Assembly: GCA_009760855.2 (NCBI GenBank)
Contig: WPIO01000007.1
Location: forward strand, 106,501 to 170,500
Source: Cristatella mucedo
Taxonomy: Eukaryota; Bryozoa; Phylactolaemata; Cristatellidae
Reading direction: 5' to 3'
DNA: 64,000 nt
The position numbers were made by a program, and so were the translations under genes. Under the pieces are notes generated by a model, which saw only the letters and a list, made by a program, of their open reading frames with translations, had not been told where the DNA came from and did no database searches. This document shows positions 40,000-44,200 of the stretch, one piece after another; within the stretch, counting starts at the first letter, position 1, and each line of letters begins with the position of its first letter.

Positions 40000-40555
40000 A
40001 CCCCCCCCGCAGCTGGTCATAGCTCATGCCGTCCCACTTCTCCTCGAAGAGACCTGCTGTCTCGCCGAAGCCCAGCCCATTGCAGCATCGGCTCGAGTAG
40101 CTCTCGTCTCGGCTTCTCTATGCCTGGGATGTTCCTGCTGTTGCATTACTCAAATCCTTGCCGCCGAAATAGAGTTGATTGTGCGAACGAATTTAGCAGG
40201 CTTTAGTTTCGCTCGAACGGTCAACAGCAGCAAAATGAGTGTACTTCTGCCATCTGAAGGCAGTAGCGTATTTGATTTGACGTGAGAGAGGCGACGATGA
40301 ATACTAGCTTATTTGAGTCCGACTAGCAGCACGCGCCAGCACAACAGCACAGTGCACAGCCAGCTCGTGTCCTATGCAGTAATGCTGCATCCTCCGATCT
40401 CACATAAGCGGCGAGACTTTTTTGCAGTGAACCCCGGAGGATGGGCACCTGCTTCGGTGCTTCGCGCTATATATAAGCGCGAGTACCCCAAGTTTCTGAA
40501 GCGCTTCACGCAGTACGTGAAGGATGCGACAGCTGACAAGCCCATCATGTTCTGA
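9542..40555 (+). CDS. CERT1: Ceramide transfer protein (CERT/GPBP), whole gene, 12 coding exons
   Basis: Joined coding exons: 9542-9817, 9998-10114, 12082-12189, 18768-18912, 19614-19715, 19903-20054, 22554-22646, 27305-27586, 31320-31508, 31693-31959, 37610-37736 (or 37918-38050), 40428-40555. All phases agree and yield about 661 aa (human about 598-624). Domains: PH (about 42-131; binds Golgi PI4P), serine-rich motif (about 132-167), middle coiled region, FFAT (EFFDAVD, 342-348; binds ER VAP proteins), START (about 425-661; ceramide pocket). Residues that contact ceramide in the human START domain (R442, E446, Q467, N504, Y553) have counterparts in VRMDWE, SQQFYKR, VCNYS and IQYSAN. Known role: non-vesicular ceramide transport from ER to trans-Golgi for sphingomyelin synthesis. 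Introns are swollen by LINEs and SINEs. The gene is convergent with GKAP1. Confidence 0.95.
9998..10114 (+). CDS. CERT1: CERT exon 2 (C-terminal part of PH domain)
   Basis: Acceptor TCGACAG precedes and donor GTGAGC follows. The 39 codons give [20 protein letters not shown] and the closing helix [12 protein letters not shown], nearly identical to vertebrate CERT at [11 protein letters not shown]. Phase 0 at both ends. Confidence 0.95.
10287..10298 (+). repeat. Poly-G run in CERT intron 2
   Basis: An uninterrupted G tract lies within GC-rich intron DNA close behind exon 2. The rest of 10115-10860 is GC-rich and contains no recognised element. Confidence 0.7.
10870..10965 (-). mobile_element. 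Degenerate SINE1 head
   Basis: The reverse complement shows CCCGTGGATTCGAGTCCTGA, a B-box-like word, followed by a decayed SINE1 body (CACTGCGCACTGCAAGTG). Only the head and the start of the body can be followed. Confidence 0.4.
11070..11185 (+). mobile_element. SINE1 copy, head missing
   Basis: Starts at the GGGCAATTCTTTATCGCC block and runs through GTGGTGATAGCCGTAGAGGC and CTTCTGTCGCTATACAAAA to CAGCTAGGATTTATTTATTT. The tRNA-like head is absent, so it is 5'-truncated. Confidence 0.75.
11675..11865 (+). mobile_element. SINE1 copy
   Basis: A weak tRNA-like head (GTAACCCAGATGGAAGGTGC, then a B-box-like GGTTTGAGTCCTG at about 11735) is followed by the SINE1 body GTGATAGCCGTGAAAGCTCT and GCTATATAAATGAGGCTGTT, ending AATCAGC near 11845. 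Confidence 0.65.
12082..12189 (+). CDS. CERT1: CERT exon 3 (serine-rich motif)
   Basis: Acceptor GTTTGCTGTAG and donor GTGAGC frame 36 codons, phase 0-0. The product contains [20 protein letters not shown], matching the CERT serine-repeat motif (SGYGSES..LRR.GSM.S in vertebrates). In the family, phosphorylation of this motif by PKD and then CK1 masks PH and START activity, so the regulatory site is conserved here. Confidence 0.93.
12300..12700 (+). mobile_element. L2-A LINE, 5' part of a copy split by L2-B
   Basis: Degenerate L2-A RT sequence from the [11 protein letters not shown] region (here GCATGTGGATAGCAGCAAAC) to the LVQNS region at about 12690. It continues at 13898 after an inserted minus-strand L2-B. 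Several stops and indels break the frame. Confidence 0.7.
12701..13897 (-). mobile_element. L2-B LINE inserted into an L2-A copy
   Basis: The minus strand encodes most of the [22 protein letters not shown] region near 13870, [37 protein letters not shown] near 13490, and [17 protein letters not shown]. Frames 13958-13539 and 13520-12744 are separated by one break near 13530, and the end of that gap has lost part of the palm domain (the ILPDIRG to LVKNLTSS join near 13395). The 3' end is the usual L2-B terminus at about 12705-12760. Confidence 0.88.
13898..14410 (+). mobile_element. L2-A LINE, 3' part of the split copy
   Basis: Resumes at the RLVC region (CATGCTTGTCTGTTGTGA) exactly where the 12300-12700 piece stopped, then runs through the HWLPIKQ-like block (CAAGCAGCAAATCAACTTCA) and a decayed C-terminus. 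It closes with the L2-A 3' end (AGAAAGAGATTAGTTTTC, TAGTGCTATACAAAT) and (ATT)n near 14395-14420. Confidence 0.75.
14930..15060 (+). mobile_element. MITE-type DNA transposon terminus
   Basis: Begins ACAGTGGTACCTCGGCTTAC, the hallmark start of a widespread non-autonomous DNA transposon group, and continues with the expected CGTTCCG, ACTCGTATGTCAAA and CTCATTGAAATGAAATG words. The opposite terminus was not identified, so the length is uncertain. Confidence 0.55.
15212..15382. repeat. Imperfect direct repeat pair, about 105 bp apart
   Basis: CCTCACTGCAAGCAGGTGAG, then CAGACAACCAACG and CAACACGTGGCCGAAAGCGC at 15212-15280, recur as CCTCGCTGCAAGCAGGCAAG, CAGACAGCCAACACGTAGCC and GAAACG at 15322-15372. 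It follows the MITE start and may belong to the interior of that element. Confidence 0.6.
15480..16760. other. CERT intron 3 DNA without recognised element
   Basis: No family similarity could be named. It has an AT-only patch at 15795-15845, a GC-richer minus-strand frame at 16239-15904 with Gly/Ala/Ser-rich sequence but no motif, and a CTG cluster at about 15557-15570. Confidence 0.35.
16765..18200 (-). mobile_element. L2-B LINE, old, nearly full RT
   Basis: Reverse complement matches L2-B from the 3' terminus (TGTAACTCCACAAAGTCAC at 16790) back to the HSTETAL-like region near 18160. Recognisable are [19 protein letters not shown] (18100 region) and [20 protein letters not shown] (17780 region), where the catalytic YADD has become YAAD. 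Frameshifts and stops are frequent, so it is dead. Confidence 0.8.
18768..18912 (+). CDS. CERT1: CERT exon 4
   Basis: Acceptor GTGGCTTTATAG, donor GTGAGT, phase 0 to 1. It encodes [20 protein letters not shown] and [14 protein letters not shown], matching the conserved [20 protein letters not shown] stretch of CERT. This segment is predicted helical. Confidence 0.95.
19207..19607 (+). mobile_element. hAT non-autonomous DNA transposon
   Basis: The left end CAGAGGTCAGCAAACT and right end AGTTTGCCGATCCTG are imperfect inverted repeats of the hAT type (consensus-like CAGGGGTCGGCAAACT). Flanking 8-bp target duplications are TTGTAGAC (19199-19206) and TTGTAGAT (19608-19615). At 401 bp it has no transposase. 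The right target duplication contains the AG of the CERT exon 5 acceptor. Confidence 0.82.
19614..19715 (+). CDS. CERT1: CERT exon 5
   Basis: Acceptor GATCCTGTTGTAG and donor GTACGG give 102 nt, phase 1 to 1: [20 protein letters not shown] and a Ser/Gly-rich remainder ending SQDGEL. A second in-frame acceptor (GTCTTGTAG, exon from 19626) would drop four residues. The segment is poorly conserved in CERT, so phase continuity is the main support. Confidence 0.7.
19903..20054 (+). CDS. CERT1: CERT exon 6
   Basis: Acceptor GTAAGCAGCAG is chosen because it restores phase 1; the donor is a weak GTCAGT, phase 0. It encodes [20 protein letters not shown] and [20 protein letters not shown], one of the best-conserved segments of CERT ([20 protein letters not shown] in vertebrates). 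Confidence 0.93.
20285..21835 (-). mobile_element. L2-A LINE, long, degenerate
   Basis: The reverse complement runs from an (AAT)n tail near 20300 through the 3' UTR, C-terminal RT (20880-20700, [12 protein letters not shown]-like), a stretch matching the FHFYxDDTQ region near 21330 and [15 protein letters not shown] near 21400, to [20 protein letters not shown] at about 21740-21660. Frames are broken many times. Confidence 0.75.
21836..22490 (+). mobile_element. L2-A LINE fragment, head-to-head with the previous copy
   Basis: From about 21868 it carries L2-A RT C-terminus on the plus strand, with two long frames that are shifted relative to each other ([13 protein letters not shown] and [20 protein letters not shown]). 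The 3' UTR and 3' end follow (CTAGAAAGAGATTGGG, GGGCACTTTATCAAGTGCA) with a short ATT tail near 22475-22490. The first 30 bases form a palindromic junction with minus-oriented L2-A sequence. Confidence 0.75.
22554..22646 (+). CDS. CERT1: CERT exon 7
   Basis: Acceptor GCTTGGCTCATAG, donor GTACGC, 31 codons, phase 0-0. The product [20 protein letters not shown] plus [11 protein letters not shown] matches the vertebrate KKRRTEEAYKNA... FGGPDYE segment. It lies just behind the L2-A tail. Confidence 0.93.
22650..23035. other. CERT intron 7, no recognised element
   Basis: AT-rich intron DNA. I see no repeat family or coding similarity before the L2-A 3' end at 23040. Confidence 0.35.
23040..23150 (+). 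mobile_element. L2-A 3' end fragment
   Basis: Matches only the last 80 bases of L2-A (TTTCCCTTTGCAGCAAATG, GAGATTGAGTTCTCTGAGGG, TTATCAAGTGCA) plus an (ATT)n-like tail. Confidence 0.75.
23725..23880 (+). mobile_element. SINE2: tRNA-like head with L2-A-like 3' end
   Basis: Head: GGTCTAGCGGTTAAGGTGCT (A-box-like) and GGGCTCGAGCCCCG (B-box-like). After a very short linker, the tail GAAGCGCCTGAATAGAGATT then GGGGCGCTATATAAATGA parallels the L2-A 3' end. A second good copy is at 52205-52345. Confidence 0.72.
23885..24010 (+). repeat. Unclassified dispersed repeat, copy 1
   Basis: Shares ordered words with 25415-25525: CCAATGCACGTTGCAAATTT versus CCAATGCACATTTCAAACTG, CATGCTTATCGGAT versus CATGCTGATCCTAT, and GACATTTGCAAGA versus GGCATTTGCAAGA. 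I do not know the family. Confidence 0.45.
24125..24325 (+). mobile_element. SINE1, complete copy
   Basis: Head with GTGATGGCACACTAGGTAAG and GGTTCGATTCCTGC; body with GATTCTTTATCGGCAATGCA, GTGATAGCCGTAAAGGCTCT and TCGCTATACAAAAAAGGCTG; tail CAGCTAAGATTTATTTATT. The CGACCTCGGTCCCGAGGTCG stretch is an anticodon-arm-like palindrome. Confidence 0.82.
24560..25330 (+). mobile_element. Tc1-like transposon, decayed
   Basis: Conceptual translation with frame jumps shows transposase landmarks in order: [14 protein letters not shown] (first DDE aspartate context, about 24668-24710), [16 protein letters not shown] (about 24843-24890), [12 protein letters not shown], then SPDLNP-like and EHLWGDI (about 25030-25065). 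Stops and indels break it throughout. A non-coding 3' part follows and is repeated in inverse orientation at 29160-29330. Confidence 0.78.
25415..25525 (+). repeat. Unclassified dispersed repeat, copy 2
   Basis: Counterpart of 23885-24010; see the shared words listed there. It lies directly behind the Tc1-like element. Confidence 0.45.
25630..25697. repeat. (CT)n microsatellite
   Basis: About 34 CT units with no interruption until CCC. Polypurine on the other strand; in CERT intron 7. Confidence 0.97.
25790..26005 (-). mobile_element. L2-A LINE fragment
   Basis: Reverse complement of L2-A RT between the [10 protein letters not shown] and HITPLLADL regions, recognisable from AGAAGTCTAGATGGGATGTC and ACGACAGACAAGCATAGCTG. 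Confidence 0.6.
26010..26690. other. CERT intron 7, no recognised element
   Basis: No repeat family or gene similarity could be identified. One open plus frame (25993-26262) has no recognisable motif. Confidence 0.3.
26690..26850 (+). mobile_element. L2-B LINE fragment
   Basis: Matches L2-B around the [10 protein letters not shown] region (TGTGGAACTCACTTCCACG) and the following GACCACGGCACATCCTATGC stretch. Confidence 0.55.
27305..27586 (+). CDS. CERT1: CERT exon 8 (FFAT motif to START boundary)
   Basis: Acceptor TGCTTGCTCTCCAG. The donor GTACTG after GAGGAG is preferred over an earlier GTGCGT at 27543, because only it gives phase 0 and the join [19 protein letters not shown], which parallels human [20 protein letters not shown]. 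94 codons. The FFAT core EFFDAVD binds VAP in the family. A long Ser/Ala/Gly-rich spacer follows. At the place of the human phospho-Ser315 there is a Cys (GPHC), so that switch seems missing. Confidence 0.92.
27880..28600 (+). mobile_element. Tc1-like transposon, decayed
   Basis: Positions 28230-28300 translate to [15 protein letters not shown] and 28300-28370 to [20 protein letters not shown], the second and third parts of the Tc1 DDE domain, with an in-frame TAA between them. Upstream, 27916-28230 is an open frame that aligns only loosely with the middle of the transposase. It differs from the 24560-25330 element. Confidence 0.75.
28735..28870. other. AT-rich low-complexity patch
   Basis: Nearly pure A/T with TATATACACATATATATATA at its centre. 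No element recognised. Confidence 0.6.
29160..29330 (-). mobile_element. 3' part of the Tc1-like family, inverted
   Basis: Reverse complement matches 25205-25325: ACATGCCAAAAGCATATG versus ACATGCCAGCAGAATGTATG, GGGCTGTCACTAAATATTTT versus GGGCTGTCAATAATTATTTT, and TGCTTGGCATTGCC versus TGCATGGCATTGTA. No terminal repeat was pinned down. Confidence 0.55.
29340..31112. mobile_element. Possible non-autonomous DNA transposon, interrupted by L2-A
   Basis: The right end GTTGCCGATACTTTTGCGCT and following TGAGTGTAT look like a Tc1/mariner-type terminus, and the interior at 29540-29780 contains wording (GGCTAGGCCACTTC, TTGACCTATTGGAAA) typical of the non-coding strand of such elements. The left end was not located. 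An L2-A copy interrupts it at 29912-30310. Family and limits are uncertain. Confidence 0.35.
29912..30310 (+). mobile_element. L2-A LINE, strongly 5'-truncated
   Basis: Begins inside the C-terminal coding region ([13 protein letters not shown] frame; alternative frame [20 protein letters not shown]) and runs to the complete 3' end and (ATT)n tail. It is close to the 22000-22490 copy. Confidence 0.85.
31320..31508 (+). CDS. CERT1: CERT exon 9 (START domain, first part)
   Basis: Acceptor CATAACGGTTGCAG (an in-frame TAA just upstream excludes a longer exon), donor GTAACA, 63 codons, phase 0-0. Encodes [14 protein letters not shown], a Gly/Ser loop ([12 protein letters not shown]) absent from human, then [17 protein letters not shown] and [15 protein letters not shown], matching human [20 protein letters not shown]. 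Confidence 0.95.
31603..31648. repeat. Perfect 18-bp inverted repeat with CTG/CAG tract
   Basis: GGGCGGTGCAGCAGCAGC (31603-31620) is perfectly complementary to GCTGCTGCTGCACCGCCC (31631-31648), with a loop of 10 bases. It occupies the middle of the 184-bp intron between CERT exons 9 and 10. Confidence 0.95.
31693..31959 (+). CDS. CERT1: CERT exon 10 (START domain, ceramide pocket)
   Basis: Acceptor GGCCGTGGCAG, donor GTAAGC, 89 codons, phase 0-0. Encodes [40 protein letters not shown], then [14 protein letters not shown] and [17 protein letters not shown]. Counterparts of human R442, E446, Q467 and N504 are present (VRMDWE, QQFYKR, VCNYS), so ceramide binding should be retained. Confidence 0.97.
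32110..32165. repeat. CTG-rich low-complexity tract
   Basis: Clustered CTGCTGCTGCTACTG-type triplets in intron 10, interrupted. Confidence 0.7.
32330..32915 (-). mobile_element. L2-B LINE fragment, degenerate
   Basis: Reverse complement carries the L2-B C-terminus ([20 protein letters not shown] frame at 32640-32500) and part of the 3' UTR. The terminal part near 32290-32330 is decayed. It is followed at once by a minus L2-A tail. Confidence 0.65.
32916..33112 (-). mobile_element. L2-A 3' end fragment
   Basis: (AAT)n followed by the reverse complement of the L2-A 3' end and UTR (TGCATTTGATATAGCACTCTC to GGTTAGTGGCAGCATACACAG). Confidence 0.72.
33113..34108 (+). mobile_element. L2-A LINE, young 5'-truncated copy
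   Basis: Opens at [20 protein letters not shown] and keeps one open frame to the SGSL end at 33838, followed by the 3' UTR, hairpin-type end and (ATT)n. It is almost identical to 43418-44385; visible differences are a few substitutions and an extra ATTCATATTTATTCATTATT-type insertion at about 33935-33960. Confidence 0.92.
34109..34295 (-). mobile_element. L2-A LINE fragment, tail-to-tail with previous copy
   Basis: Starts in the (ATT)n shared with the plus copy and reads, reversed, the UTR words ACATAAGCACATAAAGGACG and AGGACCCGCTAAATGCTGTC. Similarity to the coding end fades near 34290. Confidence 0.6.
34300..35463 (-). mobile_element. L2-A LINE, 5'-truncated
   Basis: Minus strand: (AAT)n, 3' end (ACACTTGATAAAGCGCCCTC), UTR, then RT C-terminus in two shifted frames (34779-34531 and 35463-34789) carrying [29 protein letters not shown] and [20 protein letters not shown]. 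It stops near the FHFYADDTQ region at 35390-35460. Confidence 0.85.
35868..36390 (+). mobile_element. L2-A LINE fragment, degenerate
   Basis: Plus-strand L2-A RT from GPLLFTF region (TTGGTCCACTTCTTTTCACA) through a mutated YADD region (35945, DDT...) to [10 protein letters not shown]-like sequence near 36370, with many changes. No 3' end. Confidence 0.6.
36530..36795. other. CERT intron 10, nothing recognised
   Basis: No coding or repeat similarity identified in this AT-rich stretch. Confidence 0.3.
36800..36905 (-). mobile_element. SINE2 copy
   Basis: Reverse complement shows the B-box-like GGGCTCGAGCCCGTGGCATA, then GAAGAGCCTGAATCGAGATC and GGGCACTATATAAATGA, the same order as at 23725-23880. 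The A-box part is lost. Confidence 0.65.
36910..37600. other. CERT intron 10 end, GC-richer, nothing recognised
   Basis: No known family was identified. A minus frame (37598-37197) is open for 133 codons without a domain I recognise; it may be chance in GC-rich DNA. Confidence 0.3.
37610..37736 (+). CDS. CERT1: CERT exon 11A (START domain)
   Basis: Acceptor CATTATATTTGCAG, donor GTGAGT, 127 nt, phase 0 to 1. Encodes [20 protein letters not shown] and [16 protein letters not shown], matching human [20 protein letters not shown] and EISRDNILCKITYVAN. The Tyr of IQYSAN corresponds to human Y553, a ceramide contact. The split codon completes as Val with exon 12. Confidence 0.97.
37918..38050 (+). 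CDS. CERT1: CERT exon 11B, diverged duplicate of exon 11A
   Basis: Acceptor TGTGTCTCGCTTTCAG, donor GTGAGC, 133 nt, phase 0 to 1, so it can replace exon 11A without changing frame (44 instead of 42 full codons). It encodes [20 protein letters not shown] and then [16 protein letters not shown]. Against exon 11A the pattern C.R...N...VC.T...P and TRD.VTC.I.YSA is conserved, including the Y553 counterpart. The first half is Cys-rich. I infer a mutually exclusive exon; a decaying duplicate is the alternative. No third copy was seen downstream. Confidence 0.75.
38051..38510. other. CERT intron 11, GC-rich with CTG/CCG clusters
   Basis: GC-rich intron DNA with irregular GCTGCTGCCTGTAAC repeats at 38065-38150. 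Long open frames here reflect base composition; no domain seen. Confidence 0.4.
38511..38530 (+). repeat. Poly-G run, 20 G
   Basis: Twenty G in a row, preceded by GGC. Could form a G-quadruplex. Confidence 0.95.
38600..39465. other. CERT intron 11, nothing recognised
   Basis: AT-richer intron DNA with no recognisable repeat or coding similarity. Confidence 0.3.
39468..39608 (-). mobile_element. SINE1 copy
   Basis: Reverse complement: head with AGGAGGTAGGGATCTTGC and GGGTTCGAGCATTG, then TGTACTTGTCATGAAGGCTC, AGTCATATCAATGAGGCTGT and TAAATCAGC. Diverged but collinear with SINE1. Confidence 0.6.
39967..40008 (+). repeat. Poly-C run (33 C, A, 8 C)
   Basis: Thirty-three C at 39967-39999, one A, then eight C. 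It lies about 420 bp upstream of the last CERT exon. Length is likely polymorphic and prone to sequencing error. Confidence 0.95.
40428..40555 (+). CDS. CERT1: CERT exon 12 (START C-terminal helix, stop)
   Basis: Acceptor ACTTTTTTGCAG, phase 1, stop TGA at 40553. Encodes [20 protein letters not shown], then [21 protein letters not shown], almost identical to the vertebrate CERT end (KPILF). This is the amphipathic helix that lids the ceramide pocket. No clear AATAAA was seen close downstream. Confidence 0.98.
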
Positions 40556-41284
40556 GCACGAGCCTGACTGCGGCAGTCGACGACCTGGTGAAGACGTTCT
40601 AGCATTCGATTCGAAACTCACGCAGCTGCCACTACTAGCAGCAGTAGCACGCAATCTGCTCACGTGTTCGCTGGACAAGCTCTGACGACCTGGCGCTACG
40701 CAAAAACATCAAAAGTGGGTGCCGTCCTTCGACTGACGCCATCAGCAAGCTCTGCTGCTGTACTCGGCTTCATCTCCGGGAGAAGTCTGCTGCCGCTGGC
40801 AGGCCCCGGCTTTGGCCCAAGTTGGACTGCCCACCCGAGGGCCGCATCGGTCTGGCACCAGTGGCGGCAGCGGTCAAGTCCTAATGCCATTAGCTCGTGT
40901 CCATTAACACGTGCTATACTAGTCACGTTTTTCTTCTGTTCAGCGTGCGGCTTTTTCTGTTCCGTCGGCTCAGAGTAGGCATCGTAACGGATCGCAACTT
41001 TACTTTGGCCGTTTCGGTCGTTGCTAATTTTGGCCATCGAACGGCCATTGCCGTGGAACGCCATGCTCAGCTTGTGGCCGGGAACTTTTTTAATGATTAA
41101 ATAATGCAACTCTCAGCTGCACTCGAGAGAAAACAAACTATGGACGCGAGATCTTGTCGTATCGGTAGAAGAAAACAAAGACGGCTAGAATGAAGCATGG
41201 CCAAAAAAAAATTCAGGCAGCTGGAAGCAGTGTGCAGTTGGTCGGCAGCGGCAACACGACACGAGCGGCTTCCACAGTCGTGGC
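40556..41284. other. Gap between convergent CERT and GKAP1 3' ends
   Basis: About 0.7 kb that should hold both 3' UTRs. No repeat recognised. ATTAAATAATG at about 41096 is the nearest AATAAA-like word on the plus strand; I do not assign a poly(A) signal firmly. Confidence 0.4.
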
Positions 41285-44200
41285 TCAGGCTGGTGAAGCA
41301 CCGAGTCGTCCGACCATGCGGACTCGTGGCTGTGTTGAGAGAGGGCCGAGCGCACAAGTAATGGTATCCCTCTTGTGAGACGAGGTAAGGTTTCTGGTTG
41401 CACTGACTAGCCAACCTCGAGACCTCCTCACGGTTTGGCGCTCTTGCCCTACAGGATAGCACTGACGTATACTGTCGGTCGACACAGCTTGCAAGCATTT
41501 GTTGACGCTGCCGTGCGCCGCCGACGCTAGCTCCAAGCCTACGGCTAGCGTAGGCAGGCCTTGCAGCAGCAAGGCCGAGCAAGCAGTGCAACCAAGGCAT
41601 GCTAATCGATCGTTAAGTAGTCGCAGCGCAACCAACGCGGATTGCTGCAAAGCATCTACTACCTTCCGTTTCTCGCCGCCGTCGGGCTTGCGACCACCGT
41701 GCGCGGCTGACCGCTCTTTCTCCAGTGTCTCGGTCAGAGTGGCGACCTGCGAATTGAACGCTCGCACGTCCACGCCCTGCCCCGTTCGGTGGGCAGACTC
41801 GAGCGCAGCGGCGTCTCGAAGCTGCTGCCGGAGGTGGGCGGGGCGGCACAGACCGGTGGGCGGGGCGCATCAGTCGCTTCGCTTCAGCCGAGGGCGGAGC
41901 TCCTTGCTCTCAGCTCTGCTCACCTGCTCAGATAGCTCGTCCTTTTCGCGCTGCAGCTGCTCCAGCCGCTCTGCGAGCTCCGCTTTCTCTTTCACTGTGC
42001 AGGCGTAAGCGTGCGATCGGCGTAAGCATGCGATCGGCCTCTCGAGGTGCCAGAGATTGCGGCCCCGGCGCAAACCGTGTCACAGGAAAACTTGCCCCTC
42101 CGACCGCCCCCATTCAAAGTAGCGGCGATGCAGTCCGGCGACGGGACAGAGATGCGGTAGCTGACTGCGAGAAGTGGCTTGAGGCCAAAGGTGCTAACGA
42201 GCCACGGGGTGTTAACGAGCCACTGCACAGAGCCACGGAGGAGGGCAATGAATGGGGGCGGTTGATAGGACGCAGGCGAGAGGGGGCTGCACGGTGATGA
42301 CCGAGGAACCAACCGACCCAGCGTGTTGGCTAACTCGAAGCAACAAACTGTCTAGTTTGGACCGGATCGCTCGGAAACCGACGGCCTGAACCTCAGGCAA
42401 GCACTGCCACAACAGAGCAAGCAAACCCTTAACCTCTGTCCACATGGCAGCCGAGCCTTTGAATGAGTGTCGACAAACAAGCAAGAGCGGTGAAGCCATG
42501 AAAGATGGAGATACACACACTTGTACATTTTCCAGCTAATGCGCCAGCCCTCGCCCTGCACGCCCGAAGGCCATGACAGCCCAGGAGGTAAAGTGCTAAC
42601 AATAATAATGATAATAATAATACACTTGACCCTATTCCCACTGTCCTGCTCCTACGTTGCATTGATCTGCTGCTGCCATGCATAACCAACATCATTAATA
42701 TGTCATTAGCCTCAGGTCAGGTCCCAGCACCTTTCAAAAAAGCTGTAGTCAGGCCACTTCTCAAGAAAGCTACACTAGACCAAGAGAACTTAAGCAACTA
42801 CCGCCCAGTCTCCCTTCTACCATTCCTATCAAAGACACTGGAACGGGTCGTGGCAGACCAGCTGAACTCGTATATCGAAACCTCACACCTTGCTAGTAAG
42901 TTCCAGTCTGGCTTTAGAGCTAATCACTCCACAGAGTCAGCATTGCTTCGGGTATACAACGACCTACTTAGGAATGCAGACATGGGTAGAGTGTCTCTTC
43001 TTGTTTTGCTCGATCTTTCGGCAGCTTTTGATACCATCGATCACAAAGTACTTCTAGAGCGCCTCTCATCTCGCCTGGGCATCACTGGCACTGCTCTGCA
43101 TTGGTTCAGGTCCTATCTCAGTGGGAGACTCCAGAGTGTTGACGTGAATGGACAAAGATCATCTGAAATACCTCTAAAATATGGAGTACCTCAGGGCTCT
43201 GTGCTAGGTCCGGTCCTTTTCACCGTTTATACTCTCCCTCTCGCTGATGTGATTGCCAAGCACAATCTAGGCTTTCACTTCTATGCGGATGACACTCAGT
43301 TGTACCTTTGCTTTGATCCCTCCCAGCCTTCGAGCACCTCAAATTCTCTCAACTCACTTGCTGCATGCATTGATGACATCCGATCATGGATGGCAGCAAA
43401 TTTTCTAAAACTAAACGATGATAAAACTAACTTACTAGTTATGGGCAAACCTAGTGTTATTCAGAAATTGGAAAGGCTGACTTTCAAAATTGGCTCTGCC
43501 AGCATATCTCCAGTTGCATCAGCTCGAAATCTAGGTGTCATATTCCAAAGCGACCTCTCGTTAGACGACCACATCAGCTCCACAGCCAAATCAGCCTATT
43601 TTCAGCTTCATAACATTGCTAAAATTCGGGCTTGTTTAGATAAGGATACCACGTCCAAGTTGGTCCATGCATTCGTGACATCTCGTCTCGACTTCTGCAA
43701 CTCACTGCTTACTGGCCTACCAGCATGTGCGATCAGGCGATTGCAGCTGGTGCAAAACTCTGCAGCTAGGCTTGTCTGTCGTGAGCGTCGCAGTTGCCAC
43801 ATTACTCCACTTCTCGCCGACCTGCACTGGTTACCAGTCAAGCAACGGATTGACTTCAAGGTTTTGTCGCTCACTTTTAGGTCTCTTCATTCTATGGCTC
43901 CAGCTTATCTTTCAGATATACTACCCCATCAGGCAAAGCATCGTACCACTCGCTTTTCGGAATCCAACAGTCTAGAAATACCTCGTACAAACCTTAAATC
44001 CTTTGGAGACCGTGCATTTAGCTCGTATGCTCCCACAGCCTGGAACTCCCTCCCGACCTGCATCAGAACATCCCCTGACCTGACCACATTTAAAAGAAAC
44101 TTAAAAACATACCTATTTAGGACAGCATTTAGTGGGTCTTTGTGATTCGTCCTCGATGTGCTTATGCGTGCTGACACTGTTCATGCTGCCACTAACCACA

